Source: Serpens sp035497915 (lineage in GTDB: Bacteria; Pseudomonadota; Gammaproteobacteria; Pseudomonadales; Pseudomonadaceae). Taken from it: a stretch of 64,000 bases of DNA. The position numbers and the translations under genes were made by a program. Under the pieces are notes generated by a model, which ran no database searches, was not told the origin of the DNA, and was given only the letters and a program-made list of their open reading frames with translations. This document shows, piece after piece, positions 1-7,831 of this stretch. Every line of letters starts with the position of its first letter. Position 1 is the stretch's first letter. The stretch is from assembly GCF_035497915.1 (NCBI RefSeq), contig NZ_DATJCS010000011.1, positions 1-64,000 of the forward strand. The letters run 5' to 3'.

Positions 1-455
1 TGGCGCCCATCTATCTGGGCCTGTCGCTGGCGTTGCTGGCACTGTCGCTGAAGTTCTTTCAGGAAATCTTCCACCTGCTGCCCCATGTGTTCGAGCGCAC
101 CGAAGCGGACCTGATCCTGGTGCTGCTATCGCTGATCGACATGGCGCTGGTCGGTGGCCTGCTGGTGATGGTGATGATTTCCGGCTTCGAGAACTTCGTC
201 TCGCAGCTGAATATCAAGGCCGGCACCGAGAAGCTGGACTGGCTGGGCAAGATGGATTCCGGCTCGCTGAAGATGAAGGTGGCTGCCAGCATCGTGGCGA
301 TCTCCTCGATCCATCTGCTGCGCATGTTCATGAATGCGCAGCACATCGAGAACGACAAGCTCATGTGGTACGTGATCATGCACATCACCTTCGTGGTCTC
401 CGCCTTCGCCATGGGCATGATGGAGAAGGGCAAGGGCAGCGCGCAGGCGCTCTGA
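1..455 (+). CDS. YqhA/UPF0114 family inner-membrane protein (5' end outside window)
   Basis: The frame is open from base 3 to a TGA at 453-455, so only the N-terminus is missing. About 150 residues are visible. Four hydrophobic stretches can be seen: one at the truncated start, one rich in Leu/Val after SLIDMALVGG, one around VAASIVAISSIHLL, and one near the end (WYVIMHITFVVSAFAMG). The internal segment NFVSQLNIKAG and the order of the helices match the YqhA (TIGR00645/UPF0114) family, small integral membrane proteins of about 160-180 residues with no established biochemical role. No partner gene is visible because the window starts here. The family call is fairly secure; the function is unknown. 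Confidence 0.8.
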   Translation, partial: APIYLGLSLALLALSLKFFQEIFHLLPHVFERTEADLILVLLSLIDMALVGGLLVMVMISGFENFVSQLNIKAGTEKLDWLGKMDSGSLKMKVAASIVAISSIHLLRMFMNAQHIENDKLMWYVIMHITFVVSAFAMGMMEKGKGSAQAL

Positions 456-550
456 GCGCGGCGGGCATACGTCCGAAAGCGGACGCAGCGGCTGGCGGCC
501 GGCGCAGGCTGGGCGAGACTGAAAGCTCATCCCGCTAAGAGGTATGCCCG

Positions 551-832
551 ATGAACCTGCATGAACTGAGCACCCGCGCCCGCGCCGGGCAGATCGAAAG
601 CGCCAACCTGGTCTGTCTCGAAGGCGGCGCCTACCTGATCGAGGCGCGGGTCGGCTCCCGCCTGCTGACCCTGCAGGACGCCGACGGGCAGCCGATCAAG
701 GTGCCGTCTCTCGATCAGGCCCGCGACCTGCTCAAGGGCGTGCCGCTGACCCTGGAACTCGAGCAGGCCGACGCCAGCGAGGAGATGTGCGGCTTGCGCG
801 AAACGCCGCTGCGCAGCCACCCGGCCGGTTGA
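551..832 (+). CDS. DUF6482 family small protein
   Basis: This 93-residue cytoplasmic protein has no signal peptide or membrane segment. It matches what I recall of the pseudomonad DUF6482 family: an N-terminal MNLHEL start, a central NLVCLEGGAYLIEAR core, and a conserved EEMCGLRE block near the end. The start is supported by an AGAGG-like ribosome site in the bases just before the ATG. It stands alone between the yqhA-like gene and fklB with about 100 bp on each side, so it is probably transcribed by itself. The biochemical function of the family is not known. Confidence 0.75.
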   Translation: MNLHELSTRARAGQIESANLVCLEGGAYLIEARVGSRLLTLQDADGQPIKVPSLDQARDLLKGVPLTLELEQADASEEMCGLRETPLRSHPAG

Positions 833-942
833 ACAAGCGCTGCCTGTCCTGGAGGAGGCGCCTCAGCGGCAACCGGGCAGCCGCCACTCGCTTCCTGCTG
901 TGATAGTCTGGCCGCCCTTTTTAGCCTGGCGGGAGCCCGACC

Positions 943-1560
943 ATGTCCCAACTCGACCTTTCCACTGACGAAGCCCGTGTCAGCTACGGCATCGGCCGTC
1001 AGATCGGTGAACAACTGCACGACAACCCGCCGCCCGGCGCCAGCCTGGACGCCATCGTCGCCGGCCTGCGCGATGCCTTCGCCGGCAACGACAGCCAGGT
1101 CAGCGCCGAGGACCTGAACGCCAGCTTCCAGGTGATCCGCGAGCGCATGCAGGCCGCCGCCGATGCCAAGGCCGCCGCTGCTGCCGAAGCCGGCAAGACC
1201 TACCTGGCCGAGAACGCCAAGCGCGAAGGCGTGACCGTGCTGGAATCCGGTCTGCAATATGAAGTGCTGGTTGCCGGCGAAGGCGCCAAGCCGTCCCGCA
1301 ACGACCAGGTGCGAACCCACTACCACGGCACCCTGATCGACGGCACCGTGTTCGACAGCTCCTACGAGCGCGGCCAGCCGGCCGAGTTTCCGGTCGGCGG
1401 CGTGATCGCTGGTTGGATCGAAGCCCTGCAGCTGATGAACACCGGCAGCAAGTGGCGTCTGCACGTGCCCAGCGAATTGGCCTATGGCGGCCAGGCGGTC
1501 GGCAGCATCCCGCCGCACAGCGTGCTGGTGTTCGACGTCGAGCTGCTGGACATCCTGTAA
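943..1560 (+). CDS. fklB: FKBP-type peptidyl-prolyl cis-trans isomerase (FklB/Mip-like)
   Basis: The 205-residue protein has two parts. An N-terminal helical dimerisation region (about residues 1-95) contains an Ala-rich stretch. A C-terminal FKBP domain (about 100-205) carries the family pattern THYHGTLIDGTVFDSSY, then GGVIAGWIEALQLM, and it ends in VFDVELLDIL. These are the active-site aromatic and Asp positions of FK506-binding prolyl isomerases. There is no signal peptide, so it should act in the cytoplasm as a folding helper like E. coli FklB rather than the periplasmic FkpA. A GGGAG ribosome site lies before the ATG. It appears monocistronic. Confidence 0.9.
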   Translation: MSQLDLSTDEARVSYGIGRQIGEQLHDNPPPGASLDAIVAGLRDAFAGNDSQVSAEDLNASFQVIRERMQAAADAKAAAAAEAGKTYLAENAKREGVTVLESGLQYEVLVAGEGAKPSRNDQVRTHYHGTLIDGTVFDSSYERGQPAEFPVGGVIAGWIEALQLMNTGSKWRLHVPSELAYGGQAVGSIPPHSVLVFDVELLDIL

Positions 1561-1569
1561 GCCGCCCCT

Positions 1570-1676
1570 CGGCCGGGGTAAACCCGGCCGTCTACGGCAG
1601 CTCCTGTAGGGCCGGCAGCGGAGGCGACGCCCGGCCTGCCCGAGCCGGCGCCGCTGAAGCACCTCCTACAGGGTTC
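1570..1676. repeat. Degenerate REP-type palindromic repeats
   Basis: The gap after fklB holds a palindrome of the form GGCCGGGGTAAACCCGGCC, followed by a CTCCTGTAGGGCCGGC segment and, about 60 bp on, an inverted CTCCTACAG end. This resembles the better preserved REP doublets elsewhere in the window but is degraded. It may also act as a transcript end for fklB. Confidence 0.5.
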
Positions 1677-1756
1677 GGTGGGGCAACCACCGCCGGCAAA
1701 TCCCCGATGGCCTGATAAACTCCGCTTCCCAATCGACATTCAGGGGGGGCGCGGTC

Positions 1757-2194
1757 ATGCCGACCTTCGGCCACATGCGCGAAATCGTTACCACGGACCA
1801 TGCCGCGCTGCTGGCGCTCTGGCAGCGCACGCCCGGCATCCAGGTGCGCGACGAGGACGCCTACGCGCCGTTCTGCGCCTATCTGCAACGCAATCCCGGG
1901 CTGAGCCTGCTGATCGAGGCCGATGGCCAGCCGATCGCCTGCCTGATGGCCGGCCATGACGGTCGGCGCGGCTATCTGCAGCACCTGCTGGTCGACGAGG
2001 CCTGGCGCGGGCGCGGCCTGGCCACCCGGCTGCTGGACGAAGCGCTGCGCCGGCTGGCCGAGCTCGGCATCCACAAGTCCCATGTGTTCGTGCTGCGCGA
2101 CGCGCCCGAGGCGCTGGCCTTCTGGCACGGGCGTGACGGGTGGGGCGCGCGGCAGGACATCGCGGTGTTTTCCACGCGGGCAGTCGGCGCGTGA
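1757..2194 (+). CDS. GNAT family N-acetyltransferase
   Basis: The 145-residue protein has the GNAT fold signatures. The acetyl-CoA pyrophosphate-binding motif appears as DEAWRGRGLATRLLDEAL (R-G-x-G-x-A type), preceded by a strand with HDGRRGYLQHLLV. A late VLRDAPEALAFWHGRDGW segment matches the C-terminal GNAT helix and strand. The acceptor substrate cannot be told from sequence. The ATG at 1757 has a G-rich ribosome site; an in-frame ATG seven codons later is the alternative. Its stop overlaps the GTG start of the next gene by four bases (GTGA), so the two are probably translationally coupled. Confidence 0.82.
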   Translation: MPTFGHMREIVTTDHAALLALWQRTPGIQVRDEDAYAPFCAYLQRNPGLSLLIEADGQPIACLMAGHDGRRGYLQHLLVDEAWRGRGLATRLLDEALRRLAELGIHKSHVFVLRDAPEALAFWHGRDGWGARQDIAVFSTRAVGA

Positions 2195-2874
2195 TCGCCG
2201 CCGAACTGCTGGCTTCGCGCACCCTGCTGCTGGGCTGGGCGCTCTACCTGCCCGTGCTGCTCTGGGCCGCCGCTCGTGCGCCCTGGATCGAACTGTTCAG
2301 CGACCTGCGCCGCCAGCACCTGCTGTTCGGCACCGTGGTGGTGCTGTTCCTGCTCTGGCTGGTGCGCCGCGATTTCGCGTCCGGGCTGTCGATGCACTTC
2401 ATCGGCATGACCGCCGTGACCCTGCTGCTGGACTGGCCGCTGGCGATCCTCGCCGGGCTGCTGGCGCAACTGGGGCTGATCGCGGTGGGCCGGCCGGACC
2501 TGGCCTCGCTGGGCATCAACGGCATCCTGCTGGTGCTCATCCCCGTCGCCATCACCGAGGCCTGCGCGAACCTGGTGGAGCGCTTTCAGCCGGACAACCT
2601 GTTCGTCTACATCTTCTGTTCGGGGTTCTTCCCGGCGGCGCTCACGGCGATTGCCTGCGTATTTGCCGGGCTGGGGCTGCTGCTGCTCGACGGCCGCTAC
2701 GAGATGCCGCCGTGGCTGGAGGATTTCACCGGCTACCTGTGGCTGCTGGCGTTTCCCGAGGCCTTCATCAACGGCATGGTGATCGCCGGGCTGGTGGTGT
2801 TCTGCCCGGACTGGCTGGAAACCTTCAACCGCAGCCGCTACCTGGCGGCGCCGTGGAAGGACGAGGACAAGTAG
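2191..2874 (+). CDS. Multi-pass membrane protein, ECF-transporter permease-like
   Basis: The 227-residue protein is strongly hydrophobic, with about six or seven predicted membrane spans. It has the pattern SMHFIGMTAVTLLLDWPLAI and later VPVAITEACANLVERFQP, which I associate with pseudomonad proteins annotated as energy-coupling factor (CbiM-type) permeases. The GTG at 2191 is chosen because it overlaps the TGA of the acetyltransferase (GTGA). An upstream ATG at 2140 would run well into that gene. No ATPase or substrate-binding partner is adjacent, so transport and its substrate are inferred only from family resemblance. Confidence 0.65.
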   Translation: MIAAELLASRTLLLGWALYLPVLLWAAARAPWIELFSDLRRQHLLFGTVVVLFLLWLVRRDFASGLSMHFIGMTAVTLLLDWPLAILAGLLAQLGLIAVGRPDLASLGINGILLVLIPVAITEACANLVERFQPDNLFVYIFCSGFFPAALTAIACVFAGLGLLLLDGRYEMPPWLEDFTGYLWLLAFPEAFINGMVIAGLVVFCPDWLETFNRSRYLAAPWKDEDK

Positions 2875-2890
2875 CGGCACCGAAACCCTG

Positions 2891-2980
2891 GGGGCCGGCT
2901 TCATGCCGGCCGACGAAGGTGAGGGCGACAGCACGGCGGCGGATTCGACTCCGCTGGCCGGCATAAAGCCGGCCCTACAG
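2891..2980. repeat. REP doublet (REPIN), family A
   Basis: Two inverted palindromes, GGCCGGCTTCATGCCGGCC and GGCCGGCATAAAGCCGGCC, face each other across about 45 bp, and the outer end carries CTACAG. This is the intact form of the commonest repeat family in the window. Just after it (about 3025-3050) lies a fragment of another common pseudomonad intergenic motif, ending in ACCCACCCTACG. Confidence 0.8.
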
Positions 2981-3047
2981 GCTGAGGGAGGGTCGGCGCC
3001 TTTCCGGCCGCCGTCGGCTACGGCACGGTGGCCAGGATGGACCCACC

Positions 3048-3245
3048 CTACGAATGCTTGTCCAGGTCCTCGGAGAACAGCTCGTCGTTCAGTGGGTCGC
3101 CGGGAATCGCGTGTTCCTCGGCCGCCCAGGCGCCGAGGTCGATCAGTTTGCAGCGTTCCGAGCAGAACGGCCGGGTTGGCGTCGCCTCGTTCCATTCCAC
3201 CGGGGCGCCGCAGGTGGGGCATTTGACGATCAAAGGTTTGCTCAT
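3048..3245 (-). CDS. yacG: DNA gyrase inhibitor YacG (zinc-binding)
   Basis: This 65-residue protein has the YacG four-cysteine zinc site: Cys9 and Cys12 in KCPTCGAPV, and Cys28 and Cys32 in RPFCSERCKLIDLGAW. An acidic tail (NDELFSEDLD) follows. E. coli YacG binds GyrB and blocks DNA binding by gyrase. Its ATG overlaps the stop of coaE by four bases (ATGA), so it is the distal gene of a coaE-yacG unit, as in most gammaproteobacteria. The type IV pilus prepilin peptidase gene that usually precedes coaE in Pseudomonas is not here. Confidence 0.93.
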   Translation of the reverse strand: MSKPLIVKCPTCGAPVEWNEATPTRPFCSERCKLIDLGAWAAEEHAIPGDPLNDELFSEDLDKHS

Positions 3246-3853
3246 TGGGGCTGGCCTCCACGCAGGGTCAGGTAAAAACGGTGCAGGCGTTCGACTTCCT
3301 GCTGCAGCCAGGACAGGTCACGGTCGTTGACGATCACGTCGTCGGCCTTGGCCAGACGTTCGCTGCGTGAGGCCTGGGCGGCCATGATGGCGCGCACCTG
3401 CGCCTCGTCGTTGCCGTCGCGCGAGACGGTGCGGCTGATCTGCACGGCCTCGGGCACGTCGATCACCAGCACGCGCTGGCACAGCTGAGACTGGCCCGAC
3501 TCGATCAGCAGCGGCGATTCGAGGATTGCATAGGGCGAGGTGGCGCGCGCCAGCACCTCGATGATTTCCTGACGAATCAGCGGGTGCAGCAGCCGTTCCA
3601 GCCAGCGGCGCTGTTCGGCATCCTGGAAGACGCGCGCGCGCAGGGCGGCGCGGTCCAGGCTGCCGTCGGCCTGCAGGATGTCCGCACCGAAATGTGCGGC
3701 GATCTGCGCCAGCGCCGGGCGACCGGGTTCCACCACCCAGCGCGCGGCCTGGTCGGCGTTCACCAGGTCGATGCCCAACTGGGCGAAATGGGCGGCGGCG
3801 GCGCTCTTGCCGCTGCCGATGCCGCCGGTCAGACCGAGAATCCAGGGTTGCAT
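3242..3853 (-). CDS. coaE: Dephospho-CoA kinase
   Basis: CoaE phosphorylates the 3'-hydroxyl of dephospho-CoA with ATP, the last step of coenzyme A synthesis. The 203-residue length is typical. The N-terminus holds the P-loop GLTGGIGSGKS (residues 8-18). It is followed by the LGIDLVNADQAARWVV substrate segment, a LLHPLIRQEI motif in the middle, and ESPLLIESG with the LID region after it. It overlaps yacG by four bases downstream. The upstream neighbour is yaaA, 11 bp away on the same strand, so transcription may continue from yaaA. Confidence 0.94.
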   Translation of the reverse strand: MQPWILGLTGGIGSGKSAAAAHFAQLGIDLVNADQAARWVVEPGRPALAQIAAHFGADILQADGSLDRAALRARVFQDAEQRRWLERLLHPLIRQEIIEVLARATSPYAILESPLLIESGQSQLCQRVLVIDVPEAVQISRTVSRDGNDEAQVRAIMAAQASRSERLAKADDVIVNDRDLSWLQQEVERLHRFYLTLRGGQPQ

Positions 3854-3864
3854 GGCAGCTCCAG

Positions 3865-4644
3865 TCAGTCTTCGGGATGGTCGCGCAGGAACACCAGCTT
3901 GTCGGCGCTGGACTGCTCTGCGCTGAAGCGGTAGCCCTGCTCGGCGAAGTCCTTCAGGCGTTCCGGGTCGCTGATGCGTTCCTTGATCACATGGCGCGCC
4001 ATCAGGCCGCGGGCCTTCTTGGCGTAGAAGCTGATGATCTTGTACTGGCCGTTCTTCAGGTCCTTGAATTCGGTGTCGATCACCCGCGCCTTGAGCGCCT
4101 TGCGCTGCACGGCGCCGAAGTACTCGTTGGAGGCCAGGTTGAGCAGGACGTCGTCGCCCTGCGCGGCCAGCGCCTCGTTCAGCCAGCCGCTGATGCGCTC
4201 GCCCCAGAAGGCATACAAGTCCTTGCCGCGCGGGTTGGCCAGTTTGGTGCCCATTTCCAGCCGATACGGCTGCATCAGGTCCAGCGGGCGCAGCACGCCA
4301 TACAGTCCGGAGAGCATGCGCAGGTGCTCCTGGGCGAAGGCGAAGTCGTCTTCGCAGAAGTCCTCGGCATGCAGGCCGGTGTAGACATCGCCCTTGAAGG
4401 CCAGCAGTGCCTGCTTGGCGTTAGCCGGGGTGAAGTCCGGCTGCCAGCTGCCGAAGCGCGCCACGTTGAGCGCGGCCAGCTTGTCGGACAGGTGCATCAG
4501 CTCGGCGATCTGCTGGGGGGAATACTCGCGCAACTGCCGGATCAGCGCCTGGCTGTGGTCCAGGTGCTCGGGCAGGGTGAAACGCTCGGTCACCGGCGGC
4601 GTGTCGTAGTCGAGGGTCTTGGCGGGGGATATCACCAGCAGCAT
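3865..4644 (-). CDS. yaaA: Peroxide stress protein YaaA (DUF328)
   Basis: This 259-residue protein begins MLLVISPAKTLDYD and contains FKGDVYTGL, LRMLSGLYGVLRPLDLMQPYRLEMG and ISFYAKKARGLMARHVI. These are the hallmark blocks of the YaaA family. In E. coli YaaA is induced by OxyR and limits iron-driven DNA damage during hydrogen peroxide stress, possibly through DNA binding. No OxyR site was identified here. It sits 11 bp before coaE on the same strand and may form a three-gene transcript yaaA-coaE-yacG. About 240 bp separates it from the divergent phoH gene; I see no further gene there. Confidence 0.93.
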   Translation of the reverse strand: MLLVISPAKTLDYDTPPVTERFTLPEHLDHSQALIRQLREYSPQQIAELMHLSDKLAALNVARFGSWQPDFTPANAKQALLAFKGDVYTGLHAEDFCEDDFAFAQEHLRMLSGLYGVLRPLDLMQPYRLEMGTKLANPRGKDLYAFWGERISGWLNEALAAQGDDVLLNLASNEYFGAVQRKALKARVIDTEFKDLKNGQYKIISFYAKKARGLMARHVIKERISDPERLKDFAEQGYRFSAEQSSADKLVFLRDHPED

Positions 4645-4888
4645 GGGCAGTCTCCGGAAACAATGCGGGCGATTGTAGGGAGCATCGGGTCACGACTCCA
4701 CCTATCGGCACCATTGGCGGGCGGCTGGACACGGAACTGTCATCCGCGCCGGTGACTATCGACAGCGGCCCGTCTCTTGCTTGACCAACGGGCAGTCCGG
4801 CGGGAACGAGCAGGACGCGGGACTATCCTTTCCCTGGGCAAGCAGGACGGCGATGGCCGCCTGTCCCCGTCAGCAAAGGTGATTGCCA

Positions 4889-6264
4889 ATGGATGACCAC
4901 GCAAAGCCGATCCTCTACGTCCTGGACACCAACGTGCTGATCCATGACCCCAACGCGCTGCTGAATTTCCAGGAGCACCAGGTCGCCATCCCCATGACGG
5001 TGCTGGAGGAGCTGGATCGCCTGAAAACCGGCAAGCACAGCACGGCGGCCGAATGCCGGCAGGCGATCCGCCTGATCGACCGCACGCTGGGCGAGGCCAC
5101 GCCCGAGCAGGTGGAGCAGGGAGTGCCGATCCAGCGGGGCAAGAGCGGGCCGCGGGGCAGCCTGTCGATCCTGATGAATCGCCCCGGTGCGCAGGCAAGC
5201 CCGCTGCCGGAGACCATCAACGACAACCGCATCATCAACCAGCTCCTCGACCTGAGCCAGCGCAAGCCGGAGTTGGACGTGGTGCTGGTCAGCAAGGACA
5301 TCAACATGCGCCTCAAGGCGCGCGCCTGCGGCATCGCCGCCGAGGACTACCAGACCGACCAGCTGGTCGACGATGTCAGCCTGCTGTCGCGCGGTTACCA
5401 CAGCCTCCCCGGCTCCTTCTGGGAGCGGGTCGGCAAGGTGGAAACCCGCCAGGAGCTGGGCCGCACCTGGCATCGGGTGCGGCTCACCGGCAACTTGCCG
5501 GCGGTGAACCTCAACGAGTTCATCCTCGATGAGCAGGGCTTCGTCGGCTGGATCAAGCGCATCGACGGCGACGAACTGCTGATCCTCGACCTCTACCAGG
5601 AGAAGCTGCTCGGCCTGGAAGCCTGGGGCCTGCAGCCGCGCGACATCTACCAGGCGCTGGCGCTGTATGCGCTGCTCGACCCGGACATTCACCTGGTCAA
5701 CCTGTCCGGGGCCGCCGGCTCCGGCAAGACCATCCTGGCGCTGGCCGCCGCCATCGAGCAGACCCTGGTCAGCAAGCGCTACCGGCGCATCATCGTCACC
5801 CGCAGCGTGCAGGCCTGGACGAGGACATCGGCTTTCTGCCCGGCACCGAGGCGGAGAAGATGGAGCCCTGGCTGGGCGCCATCACCGACAACCTGGAGGC
5901 CCTGCACATGGATGACGAGAGCACGCCGGGCAGTGTCGACTACCTGCTGCAGCGCGTGCCGCTGCAGTTCAAGTCGCTCAACTACATCCGCGGCCGCAGC
6001 TTCCAGCAGAGCCTGCTGCTGATCGACGAATGCCAGAACCTCACGCCGCACCAGATGAAGACCATCATCACCCGCGCCGGCACCGGCACCAAGGTGATCT
6101 GCCTGGGCAACCTGGCGCAGATCGACACGCCCTACCTGTCGGCCACCAGCTCGGGCCTCACCTACCTGACCGAGCGCTTCAAGGACTTCGCCCATGGCGT
6201 GCACATCACCCTGCAGGGCGTGCCGCGCTCGGTGCTGGCCGAGTACGCGGAGGCCAATATGTAG
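4889..6264 (+). pseudogene. PhoH family ATPase with N-terminal PIN domain, broken by a frameshift
   Basis: The gene encodes an N-terminal PIN-type domain (ILYVLDTNVLIHDPNALLNF near residues 7-26) and a C-terminal PhoH P-loop ATPase domain with Walker A GAAGSGKT at about residue 274. After IIVTRSVQ (codon ending 5812) the frame departs from the family sequence. The expected continuation GLDEDIGFLPGTEAEKMEP is found one base out of register from 5815 and runs to a TAG at 6262-6264. A single G is missing from the CAGGGCCTG expected at 5810-5817. The downstream part keeps the Walker B LLLIDECQN. The ATG at 4889 has an AAGGTG ribosome site. It lies upstream of moaC, as in P. aeruginosa. Either the gene is inactivated or the base is a sequencing error. 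Confidence 0.85.
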
Positions 6265-6266
6265 TC

Positions 6267-6341
6267 CTGTGGGAGCGAATTCATTCGCGAGCTTTTGGTG
6301 CGGATTGCAGGAAGAGCTCGCGGACCAGTCCGCTCCCACAG
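6267..6341. repeat. REP doublet, family B (GGGAGCG...GCGAGC type)
   Basis: TGTGGGAGCGAATTCATTCG begins an imperfect palindrome followed by CGAGC. Its inverted partner, GAGCTCGCGGACCAGTCCGC ending in TCCCACAG, lies about 25 bp on. The outer termini are inverted copies of each other (CTGTGGGAGCG / CGCTCCCACAG). The same family occurs once more, after trpS. Confidence 0.8.
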
Positions 6342-6413
6342 CTTGGCTTGACCAGACGCAAGCCCGCCACCGGGGTGGCGGGTAGAATGGCCCCTCGTTC
6401 CGAGGAGAATGCG

Positions 6414-6899
6414 ATGAGCCTGACCCATCTCGACAACCAGGGCCACGCCCGCATGGTGGATGTCACCGACAAGGCGGTGACCTTCCGCGAGGCGGTGGCC
6501 GAGGCGCGGGTGCGCATGCGTCCGCAAACCCTGGCGCTGATCCAGCAGGGCGGCCACCCCAAGGGCGACGTGTTCGCCGTGGCGCGCATCGCCGGCATCC
6601 AGGCGGCCAAGAAGACCCACGAATTGATCCCGCTGTGTCACCCGCTGCTGCTTACCGGCGTGAAGGTGGAACTGCGGGCCGAGGGCGAGGACTGCGTGCA
6701 CATCGAGGCGCGCTGCAAGCTGGCCGGGCAGACCGGCGTGGAAATGGAGGCGCTGACCGCCGCCAGCATCGCGGCGCTGACGATCTACGACATGTGCAAG
6801 GCCGTGGACAAGGACATGACCATCGAGCAGGTACGCCTGCTGGAGAAGGCCGGCGGCAAGAGCGGCCACTACCGGCGCGCGACGGAGGACACCCCATGA
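6414..6899 (+). CDS. moaC: Cyclic pyranopterin monophosphate synthase MoaC
   Basis: MoaC converts the MoaA product 3',8-cyclo-7,8-dihydro-GTP to cyclic pyranopterin monophosphate, the first stable intermediate of molybdenum cofactor synthesis. The 161-residue protein carries DNQGHARMVDVTDKAVTFREA at its start, the KKTHELIPLCHPLLLTGV block and the GVEMEALTAASIAALTIYDM block, which hold the catalytic Lys and His positions. It ends with KAGGKSGHYRR. A GAGGAGA ribosome site precedes the ATG. Its TGA overlaps the ATG of moaD (ATGA), so the moa genes are an operon. moaA is not in the window. Confidence 0.96.
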   Translation: MSLTHLDNQGHARMVDVTDKAVTFREAVAEARVRMRPQTLALIQQGGHPKGDVFAVARIAGIQAAKKTHELIPLCHPLLLTGVKVELRAEGEDCVHIEARCKLAGQTGVEMEALTAASIAALTIYDMCKAVDKDMTIEQVRLLEKAGGKSGHYRRATEDTP

Positions 6900-7144
6900 T
6901 TCGCCTGCAGTATTTCGCCCGCTACCGCGAGGCGCTGGGCAGCGACGGCGAGCAGTTGGACTGGCAGGACGGCTTCGCCACCCTCGGTGCGCTGCGCGAT
7001 CACCTGCTCGCCCGCGGCGGCGCCTGGCAGGTGCTGGCCGAGCGCAACCTGATGTGCGCGCGCAACCAGGAACTGTGCGGGCTCGACGAACCGCTGGAGG
7101 ATGGCGACGAAGTGGCCTTCTTCCCCACGGTCACCGGAGGCTGA
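6896..7144 (+). CDS. moaD: Molybdopterin synthase sulfur-carrier subunit MoaD
   Basis: This 82-residue ubiquitin-like protein ends in the double glycine (FPTVTGG) that is adenylated and converted to a thiocarboxylate, which then donates sulfur to precursor Z. It starts MIRLQYFARYREALG and contains the conserved DGDEVAFFPTVTGG end. The start is the ATG overlapping the moaC stop. moaE begins one base after its TGA. Size and motifs are typical. Confidence 0.95.
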   Translation: MIRLQYFARYREALGSDGEQLDWQDGFATLGALRDHLLARGGAWQVLAERNLMCARNQELCGLDEPLEDGDEVAFFPTVTGG

Positions 7145-7145
7145 G

Positions 7146-7598
7146 ATGAGTGTTCGCGTACAGACCGCGCCCTTCGACGCCGGTGCCGAGCTCAACGCGC
7201 TGCACGCCGCCCAGTTGGGCATCGGCGCGGTGGTCGGCTTCGTCGGCTATGTACGGGATTACAACGACGGCCAGGACGTCGCCGGCATGTACCTCGAGCA
7301 CTACCCGGGCATGACCGAGAAGGCGCTGGCCAAGATCGTCGCCGAGGCCGAGGCGCGCTGGCCGCTGCTGCGCGTCGAGGTGCTGCACCGGGTCGGCGCG
7401 CTGACCCCGGGCGAGCCGATCGTCTTCGTCGGCACCGCCAGCGCCCACCGGCAGGCGGCGTTCGCCGCCTGCGATTTCATCATGGATTACCTGAAGACCC
7501 GCGCGCCGTTCTGGAAGCGCGAGGACACCGCCGAAGGCGCGCGCTGGGTCGAGGGCCGCGACAGCGACCAGCAGGCCGCCGCGCGCTGGGATCAGTAG
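7146..7598 (+). CDS. moaE: Molybdopterin synthase catalytic subunit MoaE
   Basis: MoaE forms a heterotetramer with MoaD and inserts two sulfur atoms into cyclic pyranopterin monophosphate. The 150-residue protein contains GAVVGFVGYVRDYNDGQ, LEHYPGMTEKALAKI, the VLHRVGALTPGEPIVFV block and the TRAPFWKRE segment with the active-site lysine. The ATG at 7146 follows the moaD stop directly with a GGAGG ribosome site inside the end of moaD. It overlaps by a few bases the stop of a convergent small membrane protein gene. Confidence 0.95.
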   Translation: MSVRVQTAPFDAGAELNALHAAQLGIGAVVGFVGYVRDYNDGQDVAGMYLEHYPGMTEKALAKIVAEAEARWPLLRVEVLHRVGALTPGEPIVFVGTASAHRQAAFAACDFIMDYLKTRAPFWKREDTAEGARWVEGRDSDQQAAARWDQ

Positions 7599-7756
7599 AG
7601 GATGGTGTAGAGCTTGAGCAGCACGGTGGACAGGGTGACCACGATGCCCATGGCCATCAGGCAGACGCCGACCAGATGGTCGCGAAAGTTGAAGCCGAAA
7701 CCCAGCAGCAGGAAGCCGGTGACGATCAACAACAACATCCAATGAAGGCTTTCCAC
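7592..7756 (-). CDS. Small two-span membrane protein, unknown function
   Basis: I do not recognise a named family. The predicted 54-residue product has two hydrophobic segments: MLLLIVTGFLLLGFGFNF, then LVGVCLMAMGIVVTLSTVLL. A GTG start at 7756 is preferred because GGAGA lies six bases before it. An ATG 14 codons further upstream would add a non-hydrophobic, Cys-rich tail without a clear ribosome site. It converges on moaE and overlaps its last bases. Confidence 0.55.
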   Translation of the reverse strand: MESLHWMLLLIVTGFLLLGFGFNFRDHLVGVCLMAMGIVVTLSTVLLKLYTILY

Positions 7757-7831
7757 AAGAATTCTCCGGCAATCGATAGCAGCGCAATGATATCTCACTC
7801 GCTGATCGGCGGCCTGACTTGTATCAACGCG

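Noticed and set aside
4645..4888. A regulatory RNA or riboswitch in the gap between yaaA and phoH
   Set aside because: No extended conserved stem pattern or terminator-like structure could be recognised by eye.
5700..5900. Programmed ribosomal frameshifting in phoH
   Set aside because: I see no slippery heptamer, pseudoknot or internal Shine-Dalgarno at a useful distance. A plain one-base deletion explains the sequence.
6342..6413. A molybdenum cofactor riboswitch before moaC
   Set aside because: The leader is too short, and most of the upstream gap is a REP doublet; no Moco-type core was seen.
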